Below, one piece after another: positions 10,611-19,830 of a stretch of 64,000 nucleotides of DNA. The notes beneath the pieces are model-generated. The model did not search any database. It saw only the letters and a program-made list of their open reading frames with translations, and was not told where the DNA came from. This DNA is from SHZI01 sp031409515 (GTDB lineage: Bacteria > Pseudomonadota > Gammaproteobacteria > Steroidobacterales > GCA-2729495), in NCBI GenBank assembly GCA_031409515.1, contig JANNXJ010000045.1, positions 92,532 to 156,531 on the forward strand. Reading direction: 5' to 3'. Numbering within the stretch: the stretch's first letter is position 1; every line of letters starts with the position of its first letter. The translations under genes were made by a program, and so were the position numbers.

Positions 10611-13600
10611 TCAGGGCGCGGTGACTTCGATCACGGTCTCATCGAGGGCCACGCTGCCGTCGGTGAGAGTGAGCAGGCCCAGGTTCAGGCCAGTAGCCAG
10701 GTTCAGCCAGTTCACGGTTAGGGTTGCTGTCGCGCCGGAGGTGACGCTGGTCGGCGCAACGACTGTGGCGTTGCCCCTATTGGGACCCAGGGTCCAGACA
10801 TAAAGCTGGAAGGTCGCCGTACCGGCTGGTGCGTTGTAGCCATGGACGTCCACGTAGTACTCGCCGGCGGAGAGGAACTCTTCCCCCTCATCGGGAATGA
10901 GGCTGATCACTTCAGCGGAGGAGTCGATCGTGAAACTGCCGAGCCCGGCGCTCGCCGTGCACGTGCCAAAGCCCGGGCAGGAATAGAGGTAGAGGTCAAG
11001 ATCCGCGCCCGGGCTGCTCGTCTCGTCGGACAGGGCAACCCGCAGGTAGCGGGTGCCGGCCGGCACGATGAGCGGAATACGCCGGACACTGGCTGGCGGG
11101 CTACCCGCCGTTGGCTGGACGAAGGTATAGGAGTCGTCCGGGTCATCGGCGACAGAGTTGGTCAGCTGGGACCGGATGTTATCTGGCTGGCCCTCGCCAC
11201 TGGTTTCGAGACCGCTCAGCACCGCTGAGTAACTGCCGGTGTAGCCCGCGCGGATGGGCACGTCGGCGGTGCCCGTCGTGCCCGACCCGGTAACCACAGC
11301 GGGTGCAGCCAGCGCCACGGCGCGAATGGCCAACGGCGAGCGCACGGTCGCCTCGGCGCTGGACCAGGTGAGCGAGCCAAACTGCCAAGCGTCCAGCGTG
11401 GTGCCGTCCGTCGTCAGCCTGATGGACACGTCGGCCGCTTCCCCCGGGCTCAGCGCGAGTACCGGTGGTGTTACCTCCACATCGATTGTGGTGGGCGCAG
11501 CGACACTGGCGATGAACTGGGCAGCGGGGCCCACGTTAGTCACCCGGCGCCGGATGATCTGCTCACCGACCAGCTCATTGACGGCAATGGAAGGCAGATT
11601 GAGATCGCTGGCGTTGGTGGAGTAGCCAGCACTTTCGAGGGCCGCGCAATCCACGCCAACTCGCGCTTCATCGCGACCACAGAGAAAGGCGTCGTAGTCG
11701 TTGCTGCCGGCGTCATAGACGAGTCCCGGGTTTACGGCCAGATTCGGCACGAGGTGACCGCCGCCGAAGTCGAAGGGATCGGCCGCCGTCTCGCCGTCTT
11801 CCCGCTGGATATTCTGCCGCGCGGTCGTAACCACGGCCGATTTCAGGGCCGCGGGGCTCCAGTCCGGGTGAGCCTGCTTCAGCAATGCAGCGACCCCGGC
11901 CACGTGGGGCACGGCCATGGACGTCCCGGACAGGTACTGGAAGAGCTCGCCCCGGACATTGTTGGCCACGTCCGGCGTGTGCCCGGCAAGGATGTCCTGC
12001 CCTGGCGCGGTAACGTCCGGCTTCAGCACGTTGGGCTCCCAGACACTGGGACCCCGGGCCGAGAAGCCCTGCATCTGGTTCCCGGCATCCCGGACGGTCA
12101 GGAACACACTCTTGTCCAGCGTGACCTCCACGGCCTCCTGGTTTTCGAGGCGGTCCCTAAGCAGCTGCCCGTCTGCCTGCCCCACCATGAGTGCCGGAAT
12201 CTGGACTGAGCCCTCGGTGACTTTCATCAGGATGGGCTCACCCGTGTTGCTGATGACGACTACGGCCTTCGCGCCCGCGTCCTGGGCATTGCGGATCTTC
12301 GTCTCAAACGTGCAGCCACCCTGCTGGACCAGCGCAATCTGTCCGGCGAGGTTGCTGTTGTTAACGATGGTCTCGCAGGCGTCGAAGGTCGTGCCTGTCG
12401 CGCCATCAAAGCTGCCGAGGGTCCCGTCGTCGGCCAGGACCAGCTGCAGGGTCAGAGGGCCCGTGTTCCGGAGGCGCGGCGTATAGAGCGCCTCGACTGC
12501 CGGGTAGTCCTTCGCGAGGGCGGCGGGACTGTTGACGCGGATCCCCTCGAGGAAGCGGTCACCCCGCCGGCTGGAGGCGCCCACAGCCAGTACCCAGGGG
12601 GCCGCGGCGGGGGACAGCAGGGAGCCCGGCCTCGGCCCGTCGTTGCCGGCTGCGCCGACGCTGAGCACTCCGGCCTCGGCAGCGGCCAGTAACGCCAGGT
12701 CGTCAGCGCCGTCTATGTCGTCGTCGCTGCCTACGGAGTAATTGATGATGTCGACACCGTCGAGCACCGCATCGTCGATGGCGCGCGCCAGGTCCGCCGT
12801 GCTGCAGGTGCCGCGACTGCCGCCGGGTTCCAGCCAGCAGGCCTTGTAGACCGCGATTCGCGCGCGGGGAGCCATGCCGCTGATCTTTGCGACCCGGGTG
12901 CCGGCAAGTGTCGCCTGGACCGAATTGCCGGCCGCTGTGGAGGCGATGTGTGTGCCATGGCCGTCTGCGTCCCGGGGCGAGATGAATTCGTTCTCGTCCA
13001 GTTCGTACTGGTCCAGGAAGCCGTCGATGTAGTAACGGGCCCCAATCAGTTTGTTGTTGCAGGCCGTGGCGCGAAAGCTCTCGCCGGCTTCGCAGGCACC
13101 CCGCCACCCGGGCAGCGGGTTGTAGACGAGAGTCGATTCCTTGTTGCTGAAGCGCCGGCAGAGCCAGATGCCGAGGAGTGAACTCTCGCCCCAGACGGAC
13201 TTGCACAGGCGCGGACGATTCGCTGGCTGCTTGTCGCTGAAGCTTGGGTGGCCGGGGGCGACGCCACTATCGATGACGCCGATGACGATGTCCTCGCCCC
13301 GCAGTCCAAGGGCGCGGCGCAGGCCACCGTTCTCGGCCGTGAGGCCCAGAAAGCTGGCGCTGTTGTTGGTCTCGACATACTTGGGGGCGTCCGCCCACAC
13401 GTTGCGCACGTCCTTCCGGCCCCGAAGCTTCTCGGCCTGGGCGGGACTGAGGCGGGCGGCGAAACCGTTCAGAGCGTACCGGTAGCTGTAGAGCTTGCCG
13501 TCCCCCGCGCCGACGGCGGCGAGTACGACATCATGCTTTGCCGTGAGACGCCTGACGTACTGGCGGACGGTCGCGGAGCCTGCGTCGAAGTGGCGTTTGG

Positions 13601-13844
13601 CGGGGGTAGCTGGCCCGCCGCCGGCGGCCACCGCCGGTTGTTCCAGGGCAGGGATCTCGACGGCTGCGGGGTCCCGGAGCTGGACAATATAGACCCGGCT
13701 TTCGCCGTCGGCCGCCGGCGCCATGAGGGCCTTAAGGCGCGTGCTCGCGCTGGGGCGCGCGTCAGCGCCTGCCGGCATCAGGGGAGCCAGCTGGAGTGCC
13801 AGTACCAGCGATAGGAGAGCAATTGGTCGCACGGGGCGTCTCAA
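10611..13844 (-). CDS. Secreted subtilisin-like (S8) serine protease with PA insertion
   Basis: A 1077-residue exported protease. Order: signal peptide (1-27, LLSLVLALQLAPLMPAGADA), inhibitor I9-type propeptide (about 50-155), catalytic S8 domain with Asp192 (VIDSG), His296 (DGHGTH), oxyanion Asn401 (AAGND) and Ser642 (SGTSMAVPHVAG), a protease-associated (PA) domain inserted about 450-575, then fibronectin-like and C-terminal beta-sandwich domains that probably include a bacterial pre-peptidase (PPC) domain around DLDLYLYSC. This arrangement resembles plant subtilases and some bacterial exported proteases. It is a single-gene unit between HDOD and topA. Probable role is extracellular protein degradation. 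Confidence 0.93.
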   Translation of the reverse strand: MRRPVRPIALLSLVLALQLAPLMPAGADARPSASTRLKALMAPAADGESRVYIVQLRDPAAVEIPALEQPAVAAGGGPATPAKRHFDAGSATVRQYVRRLTAKHDVVLAAVGAGDGKLYSYRYALNGFAARLSPAQAEKLRGRKDVRNVWADAPKYVETNNSASFLGLTAENGGLRRALGLRGEDIVIGVIDSGVAPGHPSFSDKQPANRPRLCKSVWGESSLLGIWLCRRFSNKESTLVYNPLPGWRGACEAGESFRATACNNKLIGARYYIDGFLDQYELDENEFISPRDADGHGTHIASTAAGNSVQATLAGTRVAKISGMAPRARIAVYKACWLEPGGSRGTCSTADLARAIDDAVLDGVDIINYSVGSDDDIDGADDLALLAAAEAGVLSVGAAGNDGPRPGSLLSPAAAPWVLAVGASSRRGDRFLEGIRVNSPAALAKDYPAVEALYTPRLRNTGPLTLQLVLADDGTLGSFDGATGTTFDACETIVNNSNLAGQIALVQQGGCTFETKIRNAQDAGAKAVVVISNTGEPILMKVTEGSVQIPALMVGQADGQLLRDRLENQEAVEVTLDKSVFLTVRDAGNQMQGFSARGPSVWEPNVLKPDVTAPGQDILAGHTPDVANNVRGELFQYLSGTSMAVPHVAGVAALLKQAHPDWSPAALKSAVVTTARQNIQREDGETAADPFDFGGGHLVPNLAVNPGLVYDAGSNDYDAFLCGRDEARVGVDCAALESAGYSTNASDLNLPSIAVNELVGEQIIRRRVTNVGPAAQFIASVAAPTTIDVEVTPPVLALSPGEAADVSIRLTTDGTTLDAWQFGSLTWSSAEATVRSPLAIRAVALAAPAVVTGSGTTGTADVPIRAGYTGSYSAVLSGLETSGEGQPDNIRSQLTNSVADDPDDSYTFVQPTAGSPPASVRRIPLIVPAGTRYLRVALSDETSSPGADLDLYLYSCPGFGTCTASAGLGSFTIDSSAEVISLIPDEGEEFLSAGEYYVDVHGYNAPAGTATFQLYVWTLGPNRGNATVVAPTSVTSGATATLTVNWLNLATGLNLGLLTLTDGSVALDETVIEVTAP

Positions 13845-13946
13845 CGTTTCTTATTGTTCGGCAGTGGGTTAGCCGATTTTGTTAAGTCGAGAGCCTAGCA
13901 CAGGCCGTGGGGACTGCAGAATCACCAGTAAATCGACACATACTCG

Positions 13947-16487
13947 TCAGCTAATGGACACCCCGGCCTTTTTGCGGGCCTTCCTGGCGGACTGGGCTGG
14001 GGCTTTGGGTTTCTTCCCAGCCGTGTCACTCGCGCCGTTGCCGCCGGGACCGTCCAGCCCCGCGACCGACGCTGCCCTCGGCGCCGCTTTCCTTGCGGCC
14101 TTTTTGGCCACCTTTTTCTTGATGACCGGGCGCCCCCAACGCCGCTTCGGCACTGGCGCGTTGGCGATCAACTCCCGGGCCTCGTCCAGGGTTACGGACT
14201 CGGGTTCCCGGTCCTTGGGCAGCCGGGCGTTCTTCTCGCTGTTGGTCAGGTAAGGGCCCCAGCGGCCCCGGAGGATCCGCAGGTTGTCGACGCCAAAATC
14301 CCTGATGAGCTTGTTCGCATCCGCTTCCTGTTTGGCACGGATGACTTCGATGGCTTCCTCGAGGGTGATCGTCAGCGGCGCGTGGGCCGTGAGGGACACA
14401 TACTTCTTCTTGACCTCGCCGGTGGACGTGTCAATGGCCTCGTACTGCACGTAAGGTCCGAACATCCCCGTATTGGCGCTCACCGGTTCGCCGGTGGGCA
14501 GGTTGCCCAGTGCGCGGGGCAGCTTGAACAGCTCAAGAGCGTCCGGCAGCTGGATGTTGAACATGCTCTGGCCGGGCTGAAGACCTTTCCAGCGGGGCTT
14601 CTCCTCGTCTTCCCGCCTGCCGATCTGGATGAAGGAGCCAAAGCGGCCAAAGCGGGCGGACACGGGCCGACCCGACGCCGGGTCGGTACCCAGATCCCGC
14701 ACCTGGGCGGCTTCTTCCCGACTTACCGACGCTTCCTTCTCCTTGAGCAGAATGGCGAAGGGCTTCCAGAACTTCTCCAGCAGGGGTACCCACTCGCGCT
14801 CCCCCCGCGAGACTTCGTCCAGCTCGTCTTCCATGTGGGCCGTGAAATCGTAGTCCACATACCGGGTGAAATGGTCCGTGAGGAAGCCGCCCACAATGCG
14901 CCCACCGTCGGTGGGCTTCAGCGCCCGGCCCTTCAGTTCGGCGTACTTGCGGTTCAGCAGGGTGGAAATGATGGTGGCGTAGGTGGAGGGCCTGCCTATG
15001 CCGCACTCCTCCAGTGCCTTGACGAGGCTCGCCTCGGTGTACCGGGCCGGTGGTTCCGTGAAGTGCTGGTCTGGCTTGACTGCTTCCAGCGGCAGCAGGT
15101 CGCCCTGTTGCACGGCGGGCAGCTTCACGTCGGTGTCGTCGTCACCGGCATCGTCCCGGCCTTCCAGGTACACCGCAATGAATCCGGGGCTCACCAGCGT
15201 GGAGCCCGTGGCCCGGAAGCGGCCAGCCTCCGCCCGGAGCGCCGGGACCAGGTCCACGGCGAGCATGTCGTAGACGGCGGGCTCCATCTGGGAAGCGATG
15301 GTGCGCTTCCAGATCAGGCTGTACAGCTTGTACTGTTCGTCCGTCAGGAAACTCCGCAGTTCTTCGGGTATCCGGCGAATACTGGTGGGGCGAATGCCTT
15401 CGTGGGCTTCCTGGGCGTTCTTCGCCGACGTCTTGTAGACGTTGGGCTGGGCCGGGAGGCTGGCTTTGCCATACCGCTCCACGATGAGGGCCCGGATGTC
15501 CTCCACGGCTTCCTTCGCCAGGCCCACGGAGTCAGTACGCATGTAAGTAATGAGACCGACGGTGCCCTCGGGGATGGTCATGCCCTCGTAGAGTTTCTGC
15601 GCCACCTGCATGGTGTTCCGCGCCCGGAACCCGAGCTTGCGGGAGGCCTCCTGCTGCAACGTCGAGGTGATGAAGGGCGGCGCGGGACGCCGTCGCCGCT
15701 GGCTCCGCTCGACCGCTTTCACCAGCAGGTTGCCCCCGGCGGCGGCCTCCAGCGTCTGCTGGGCTTCAGTAGCCTGGTCCGCATTCTGGAAGCTGAAGAT
15801 CTCGGGCTTTTCCCGATTGAAGGTGTCCACCACCTTCCGGCCCGCGTACTCCACGAGCCGCGCGGCGAAGACCGCCGGAGGCTTGCCTGTGGCAGCCTCG
15901 ATGGACCAGTACTCCTGACTGCGGAACGCCTCGATCGCCTCCTCGCGTTCCACCAGCAGGCGGAGCGCCGGACTCTGGACCCGGCCAGCCGACAGTTTCG
16001 GGCTGATCTTGCGCCACAGCAGTGGCGACAACTTGAAGCCGATCAGATGGTCCATCGCCCGTCGCGCACGGTAGGCATTGACGAGATCCATCGACACCTC
16101 GCGGGGCTGCTGAATGGCTTCCCGCACCTCCCGCTCGGTGATTTCGTAGAACACCACCCGATAGACCTTGCGATCCTTGAGCAGGCCCCGCTCGCCGAGA
16201 ATCTCCTGGAGGTGCCAGGAGATGGCCTCGCCCTCCCGGTCCGGGTCCGTCGCCAGATAGAGCGCATCACCTTTCTTGAGAGCACTCGCGATGGCGGCGA
16301 TGTACTTCTCTTTCTCCTCAGCCACGGTGTACTTCATCAGGTACCCGTGCTCGGGATCCACCGCGCCATCCTTTTCGAGGAGGTCTCGCACGTGGCCATA
16401 GGAAGCCAGCACCTTGAAGTCCTTACCCAGGTACTTCTCGATGGTCTTGGCCTTGGCGGGCGACTCGACGACGACGACGTTGGCCAT
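13947..16487 (-). CDS. topA: DNA topoisomerase I (type IA)
   Basis: An 846-residue relaxase of negative supercoils. The Toprim domain starts at VVVESPAKAKTIEKYLG and includes the DPDREGEAISWH metal site (81-92); the active tyrosine is Tyr315 in GLITYMRTDS. The C-terminus has several topoisomerase C-terminal repeats (GRFGSFIQIG, TGMFGPYVQYE, RGRWGPYLTN) but no cysteine zinc fingers, and ends in a Lys/Ala-rich tail (about 780-846). The tail-ending, finger-less form is known in Xanthomonas-type and some other bacterial enzymes. Start ATG 16487. It follows smg in the same direction with about 70 bp between. Confidence 0.97.
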   Translation of the reverse strand: MANVVVVESPAKAKTIEKYLGKDFKVLASYGHVRDLLEKDGAVDPEHGYLMKYTVAEEKEKYIAAIASALKKGDALYLATDPDREGEAISWHLQEILGERGLLKDRKVYRVVFYEITEREVREAIQQPREVSMDLVNAYRARRAMDHLIGFKLSPLLWRKISPKLSAGRVQSPALRLLVEREEAIEAFRSQEYWSIEAATGKPPAVFAARLVEYAGRKVVDTFNREKPEIFSFQNADQATEAQQTLEAAAGGNLLVKAVERSQRRRRPAPPFITSTLQQEASRKLGFRARNTMQVAQKLYEGMTIPEGTVGLITYMRTDSVGLAKEAVEDIRALIVERYGKASLPAQPNVYKTSAKNAQEAHEGIRPTSIRRIPEELRSFLTDEQYKLYSLIWKRTIASQMEPAVYDMLAVDLVPALRAEAGRFRATGSTLVSPGFIAVYLEGRDDAGDDDTDVKLPAVQQGDLLPLEAVKPDQHFTEPPARYTEASLVKALEECGIGRPSTYATIISTLLNRKYAELKGRALKPTDGGRIVGGFLTDHFTRYVDYDFTAHMEDELDEVSRGEREWVPLLEKFWKPFAILLKEKEASVSREEAAQVRDLGTDPASGRPVSARFGRFGSFIQIGRREDEEKPRWKGLQPGQSMFNIQLPDALELFKLPRALGNLPTGEPVSANTGMFGPYVQYEAIDTSTGEVKKKYVSLTAHAPLTITLEEAIEVIRAKQEADANKLIRDFGVDNLRILRGRWGPYLTNSEKNARLPKDREPESVTLDEARELIANAPVPKRRWGRPVIKKKVAKKAARKAAPRAASVAGLDGPGGNGASDTAGKKPKAPAQSARKARKKAGVSIS

Positions 16488-16556
16488 TCAGTGCCTCTAT
16501 AGACGACGAAGCCGCGACACTAGCGCGGCTTGGTTAAAACGCTGGGTTCCGCCGGC

Positions 16557-17042
16557 TCAATTCATCGCGCCGGTGCTCTCCTCAAAGACCAGATCTTCCA
16601 TGCGGGAGAAGGCGGTCTCCTGCCCGGGCTGGGCAAACAGCACCATCAGCACGACCCACTTCACCTGCTCCTTGTCCACCGTACCGGAGCCCAGTGCCAT
16701 CAGCCGATCGATAACCACCTCGCGCTGGGCGGGGGAGAGGATACCGATCTGCTCCAGGTACAACAGGTAACCCCGGCAGTCGAGATCGAGCCTGCGCAGT
16801 TCCACTTCGTTGTAGACCCGGATGGAGCGGTCGCCCGGGACGCCGGCAAAGGGCGCACTGGTTTCCCCAAGGCCGTCGAGCCAGTCGAGGGCGCTGTCCA
16901 CCTCGGGTTCGCCGAAGCCGGCCTTCAGCAACTCTTCCCGCAGGACATCCTGATCGGCAGCCCCCGGTCTGTAGTCGGGCGGCTCCTGATCCGAGTAGGT
17001 CTCGAAGAGGTACAAGAGCACGTCGAGAACGGTATCGCTCAT
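16557..17042 (-). CDS. smg: Smg/DUF494 family protein
   Basis: A 161-residue cytoplasmic protein of the DUF494 (Smg) family, found next to dprA in many gammaproteobacteria. MSDTVLDVLLYLFETY at the N-terminus and the ELRRLDLDCRGYLLYLEQIGI helix region followed by REVVIDRLMAL are characteristic. Its biochemical function is not established. ATG 17042 overlaps the dprA stop in an ATGA arrangement (17039-17042), so translation is coupled. Upstream in-frame codons run into dprA and are excluded. Confidence 0.94.
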   Translation of the reverse strand: MSDTVLDVLLYLFETYSDQEPPDYRPGAADQDVLREELLKAGFGEPEVDSALDWLDGLGETSAPFAGVPGDRSIRVYNEVELRRLDLDCRGYLLYLEQIGILSPAQREVVIDRLMALGSGTVDKEQVKWVVLMVLFAQPGQETAFSRMEDLVFEESTGAMN

Positions 17043-17992
17043 GCGTCGACTCTCCTGTTCTTGTCTGCTCTTTGATAGCGGCCACCGGAGAGCGCCCGCA
17101 CCGAACCCTGCATTTCCAGCAGAAGAAGCATGGAGGAAACGTCCCCGATCGTCAATCCGGAGCGGGCGACGAGGGTGTCTGCGTCCACCGGATCCCACGC
17201 CATTGCTGCCAGCAACCCCGCGTACTCAGCGGCATTTTCTACTGGGCAGTCAGTCGCTTCCGGCGTCGATTCTGCGCGTTTGGGCGCATCGTCCATGCCG
17301 AGCATGGCCAGCAGGCCGCCCAGTTCTTCCACGATGTCGGCCGCGGTCTCCACCAGTTTGGCGCCGTTGCGGATCAGGCGGTGGCAGCCCCGGGCGACGG
17401 GATTATGTATGGATCCCGGAATCGCGAATACGTCCCGGCCCTGCTCCAGGGCATGGCGGGCGGTGATCAGTGCGCCGCTGCGCACACCAGCCTCCACAAC
17501 CAGGGTGCCGACGGCCAGGCCACTGATCAGCCGGTTGCGCCGGGGAAAGTTCCCGCGGTGCACGGCGGTGCCCGGGGCAAACTCGGAAACGATGGCGCCG
17601 CCCGTCGCGATGATCTCGGCAGCGAGCCCCTCGTGGTGTCGGGGATACACGATGTCCGGGCCGGTGCCGCACACCGCTATCGTCCGGCCCCGGACCGCCA
17701 GGGCGCCGCGATGCGCGGCAGCGTCGATGCCTTCCGCCAGACCGCTCGTGATGCAGAAGCCCCGGGCAGCCAGGTGAGACGCAAAGTCCCGGGCGGTCTC
17801 GGCGCCAGCCGGCGTGGCGTTGCGACTGCCAACAATGGCGAGCTGGGGCAGGGACAGGGCCGCCACGGCGCCGCGGATGAACAACTGGGGTGGCGGTCGC
17901 GGAATCTCCCGGAGCAGTGCCGGGTAAGCGGCATCCCCGGGCGTCAGCAACTGGACGTCGGAACTGTCAGGCCGGTTACTGGCGGGCACCAT
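17039..17992 (-). CDS. dprA: DNA-processing protein DprA
   Basis: A 317-residue single-strand DNA-binding protein that loads RecA on incoming DNA in natural transformation. The Rossmann-like core shows IVGSRNATPAG, SGLAEGIDAAAH, GTGPDIVYPRHH and the NFPRRNRLISGLA motif; the C-terminal part (about 250-310) is the winged-helix DML1-like domain. Length is slightly short of the usual 360-380 because the N-terminal SAM-like domain is reduced. The ATG is preceded by GCAGGAG, which is buried in a perfect hairpin (17996-18015). Forms an operon with smg. Confidence 0.95.
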   Translation of the reverse strand: MVPASNRPDSSDVQLLTPGDAAYPALLREIPRPPPQLFIRGAVAALSLPQLAIVGSRNATPAGAETARDFASHLAARGFCITSGLAEGIDAAAHRGALAVRGRTIAVCGTGPDIVYPRHHEGLAAEIIATGGAIVSEFAPGTAVHRGNFPRRNRLISGLAVGTLVVEAGVRSGALITARHALEQGRDVFAIPGSIHNPVARGCHRLIRNGAKLVETAADIVEELGGLLAMLGMDDAPKRAESTPEATDCPVENAAEYAGLLAAMAWDPVDADTLVARSGLTIGDVSSMLLLLEMQGSVRALSGGRYQRADKNRRVDA

Positions 17993-17995
17993 GGC

Positions 17996-18015
17996 TCCTG
18001 CGGCTCACCGCAGGA
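17996..18015 (-). promoter_or_regulatory. Hairpin masking the dprA ribosome-binding site
   Basis: Read on the minus strand, TCCTGCGG and CCGCAGGA pair perfectly (8 bp) around a 4-base TGAG loop, and the 3' arm contains the GCAGGA of the dprA ribosome site, only three bases before the ATG at 17992. Folding would hide the site. No U-tract follows, so it is not a typical terminator. Function is inferred. Confidence 0.5.
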
Positions 18016-18050
18016 CCCTTGCCCGGCTTGGGAAGGGAGGGGCGGGAGCG

Positions 18051-19133
18051 TCAGCTCGGGTTACGGACCTTGTCGAGGATGTGTATCGGGCCCTCAGCTT
18101 CCATGATCAGGGCATAGCTGAGGCGGTCGTAAGACCGGAAGACCATTAGAGTTCCCGCACGCTCGTCCGGCAACTGCACTTTCCGGCCAAAAAGCCCGGA
18201 ATCGATGGGATCCGTCACCCGATCGCCAACCTGCCACACGGTCAGCACGCTGCCGGGCACAAGCCCGTCCCGGGTGCCGCGATTGATCACCACGACTTCG
18301 TACTGACCAATCTGGGTGACCTCGCCCGAGACATGCACGATGCGGCCCTCAACAGGCCGGTCCGGCGCCCGGGGCGCGAACTGCATGGGGAGTGGTGGCG
18401 CCTGAGGAACCAGGCGATCACCCTTCAGGGCTTCCCGCTGGGAATTGCTGAGGACCAGAGTGGCGGGATCGCCGGCCCGGCGGAACTGCCCATCCGCGAC
18501 AAAGATGCCTTCATAACCCAGGACCGCACCATCGTCCGGATCCACCAGCTTGTCGCCAATGTGGACAACGCTATAGAGGGTTTGCTCGTTGCCCGTCGCG
18601 CCGCGAACGTAGGCGTCGTTGCCGGAGGCGCCGACCAGGTGGTTGTCCCGGAGAGCGACGATGTGGGGCAGGCTATCGATTTCCTCCTTGGCGAGGACCA
18701 TGCCTTTGCCCAGGAACGGCCCAATCGCCTCGTAGGGAATGGTGTCGACCGCCGCGGTCAATTGCTCTTCCCGGATCCGGGGTGAAAGGCGGTCCGTCCC
18801 GCTGGCCGCGGCGCTACCACCGCGGCTGCTGCGAATCTGGGGCTGCCCGTCCACATAGACCAGGGTAAGGACGTCGCCGGGGAAGATGAGGTGCGGATTC
18901 TCAACCTGGGGGTTCACGTACCAGATTTCCGGCCAGTACCAGGGATCCCGGAGGAACATGCCGGAGATCCCCCAGAGGGTGTCCCCGGGCTTCACGACAT
19001 AACTGTCGGGATGAGAGGGGTTCAGTGGCATCCCACCCCCCTGCTGCGCAGCCAGGCCGCCAGCGCCCGTTGCCAGCGCCAGACACAGGAGCAACGCAGC
19101 GGCCGACCGGCCGTCATTCCGGAAAATTTTCAT
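18051..19133 (-). CDS. LysM-domain exported protein
   Basis: A 360-residue protein with a signal peptide (cleavage probably near the AAQQ at 29) and one LysM domain around residues 44-92 (YVVKPGDTLWGISGMFL... FPGDVLTLVYVDG). The WYWPEIWYVNPQV insert and position next to dprA match a gene family common in gammaproteobacteria upstream of dprA and opposite def. It is expected to bind peptidoglycan in the periplasm; the large C-terminal part (about 100-360) is of unknown function but repeats a motif of short beta segments (GTRDGLVPGSVLTVWQVGD). It diverges from def. Confidence 0.9.
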   Translation of the reverse strand: MKIFRNDGRSAAALLLCLALATGAGGLAAQQGGGMPLNPSHPDSYVVKPGDTLWGISGMFLRDPWYWPEIWYVNPQVENPHLIFPGDVLTLVYVDGQPQIRSSRGGSAAASGTDRLSPRIREEQLTAAVDTIPYEAIGPFLGKGMVLAKEEIDSLPHIVALRDNHLVGASGNDAYVRGATGNEQTLYSVVHIGDKLVDPDDGAVLGYEGIFVADGQFRRAGDPATLVLSNSQREALKGDRLVPQAPPLPMQFAPRAPDRPVEGRIVHVSGEVTQIGQYEVVVINRGTRDGLVPGSVLTVWQVGDRVTDPIDSGLFGRKVQLPDERAGTLMVFRSYDRLSYALIMEAEGPIHILDKVRNPS

Positions 19134-19267
19134 GGGGACTCCATGCTTTAAACTGTGCGCCCGGGAAACCCAACCCGAGCCTGAACTCTGAAGCCAAGCG
19201 GCAGCAGATGTAGCATAAAATCAAGCCACTTACATAGCACTTATGGCCAAACTGTGAAGCTCGCACC
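19134..19267. promoter_or_regulatory. Divergent promoter region between the LysM gene and def
   Basis: This 134-bp gap separates two divergent starts and is locally AT-richer (for example TAGCATAAAATCAAG at 19210-19225), so it probably contains both promoters. No individual -10/-35 pair is called with confidence. Confidence 0.45.
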
Positions 19268-19822
19268 ATGGCGCTCCTGAAAATCCTTGAGTACCCCGAT
19301 CCCCGGCTGCGGATTACGGCCTCCCCCGTGCCGGCGGTCACGGGGGAGATCCGGCAACTGGCGGCGGACATGCTGGAAACCATGTATGCGGCCCCTGGCG
19401 TGGGTCTGGCCGCCACCCAGGTGGATCGCCACATCCGTCTGATAGTCATCGATATCTCGGACACCCGGGACCAGCCCCACGTGCTGATCAATCCGGAGAT
19501 CCTCGCCCGGGAAGGCGTTGAGACCGGCGATGAGGGCTGCCTGTCGGTGCCGGGCGTTACGGAAGGTGTGGAGCGGGCTGCCCGCGTCCGCGTCCGGGCC
19601 CTGGACACCGCCGGCAAGACCATTGAGTTCGAGGCGGACGGCTTGCTCGCCGTGTGCATCCAGCACGAGATGGATCACCTCGTGGGGAAGCTGTTTGTCG
19701 ACTATCTTTCGGAACTGAAACGGCAGCGCCTGAAGAAGAAAGCAGCCAAGGCCCGGCGTCAGGACGGCGCGGCGAAGCCGACAGCGCCGGGTCCGTCCCG
19801 CGACCGGACGCCAGTCATCTGA
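19268..19822 (+). CDS. def: Peptide deformylase
   Basis: A 184-residue metal enzyme that removes the N-formyl group from nascent proteins. All three motifs are intact: GVGLAATQ (44-51), EGCLS (89-93) and HEMDH (133-137), which supply the Cys91 and His133/His137 metal ligands. The C-terminus carries a Lys/Arg-rich extension (RQRLKKKAAKARRQ) often seen in gammaproteobacterial Def and used to contact the ribosome. It is followed directly by fmt in the usual order. Confidence 0.97.
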   Translation: MALLKILEYPDPRLRITASPVPAVTGEIRQLAADMLETMYAAPGVGLAATQVDRHIRLIVIDISDTRDQPHVLINPEILAREGVETGDEGCLSVPGVTEGVERAARVRVRALDTAGKTIEFEADGLLAVCIQHEMDHLVGKLFVDYLSELKRQRLKKKAAKARRQDGAAKPTAPGPSRDRTPVI

Positions 19823-19830
19823 ACGGTCGC

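Noticed and set aside
14382..16502. 706-codon open frame antisense to topA
   Set aside because: Long antisense frames are expected in GC-rich genes with strong third-position GC; its translation lacks any motif.
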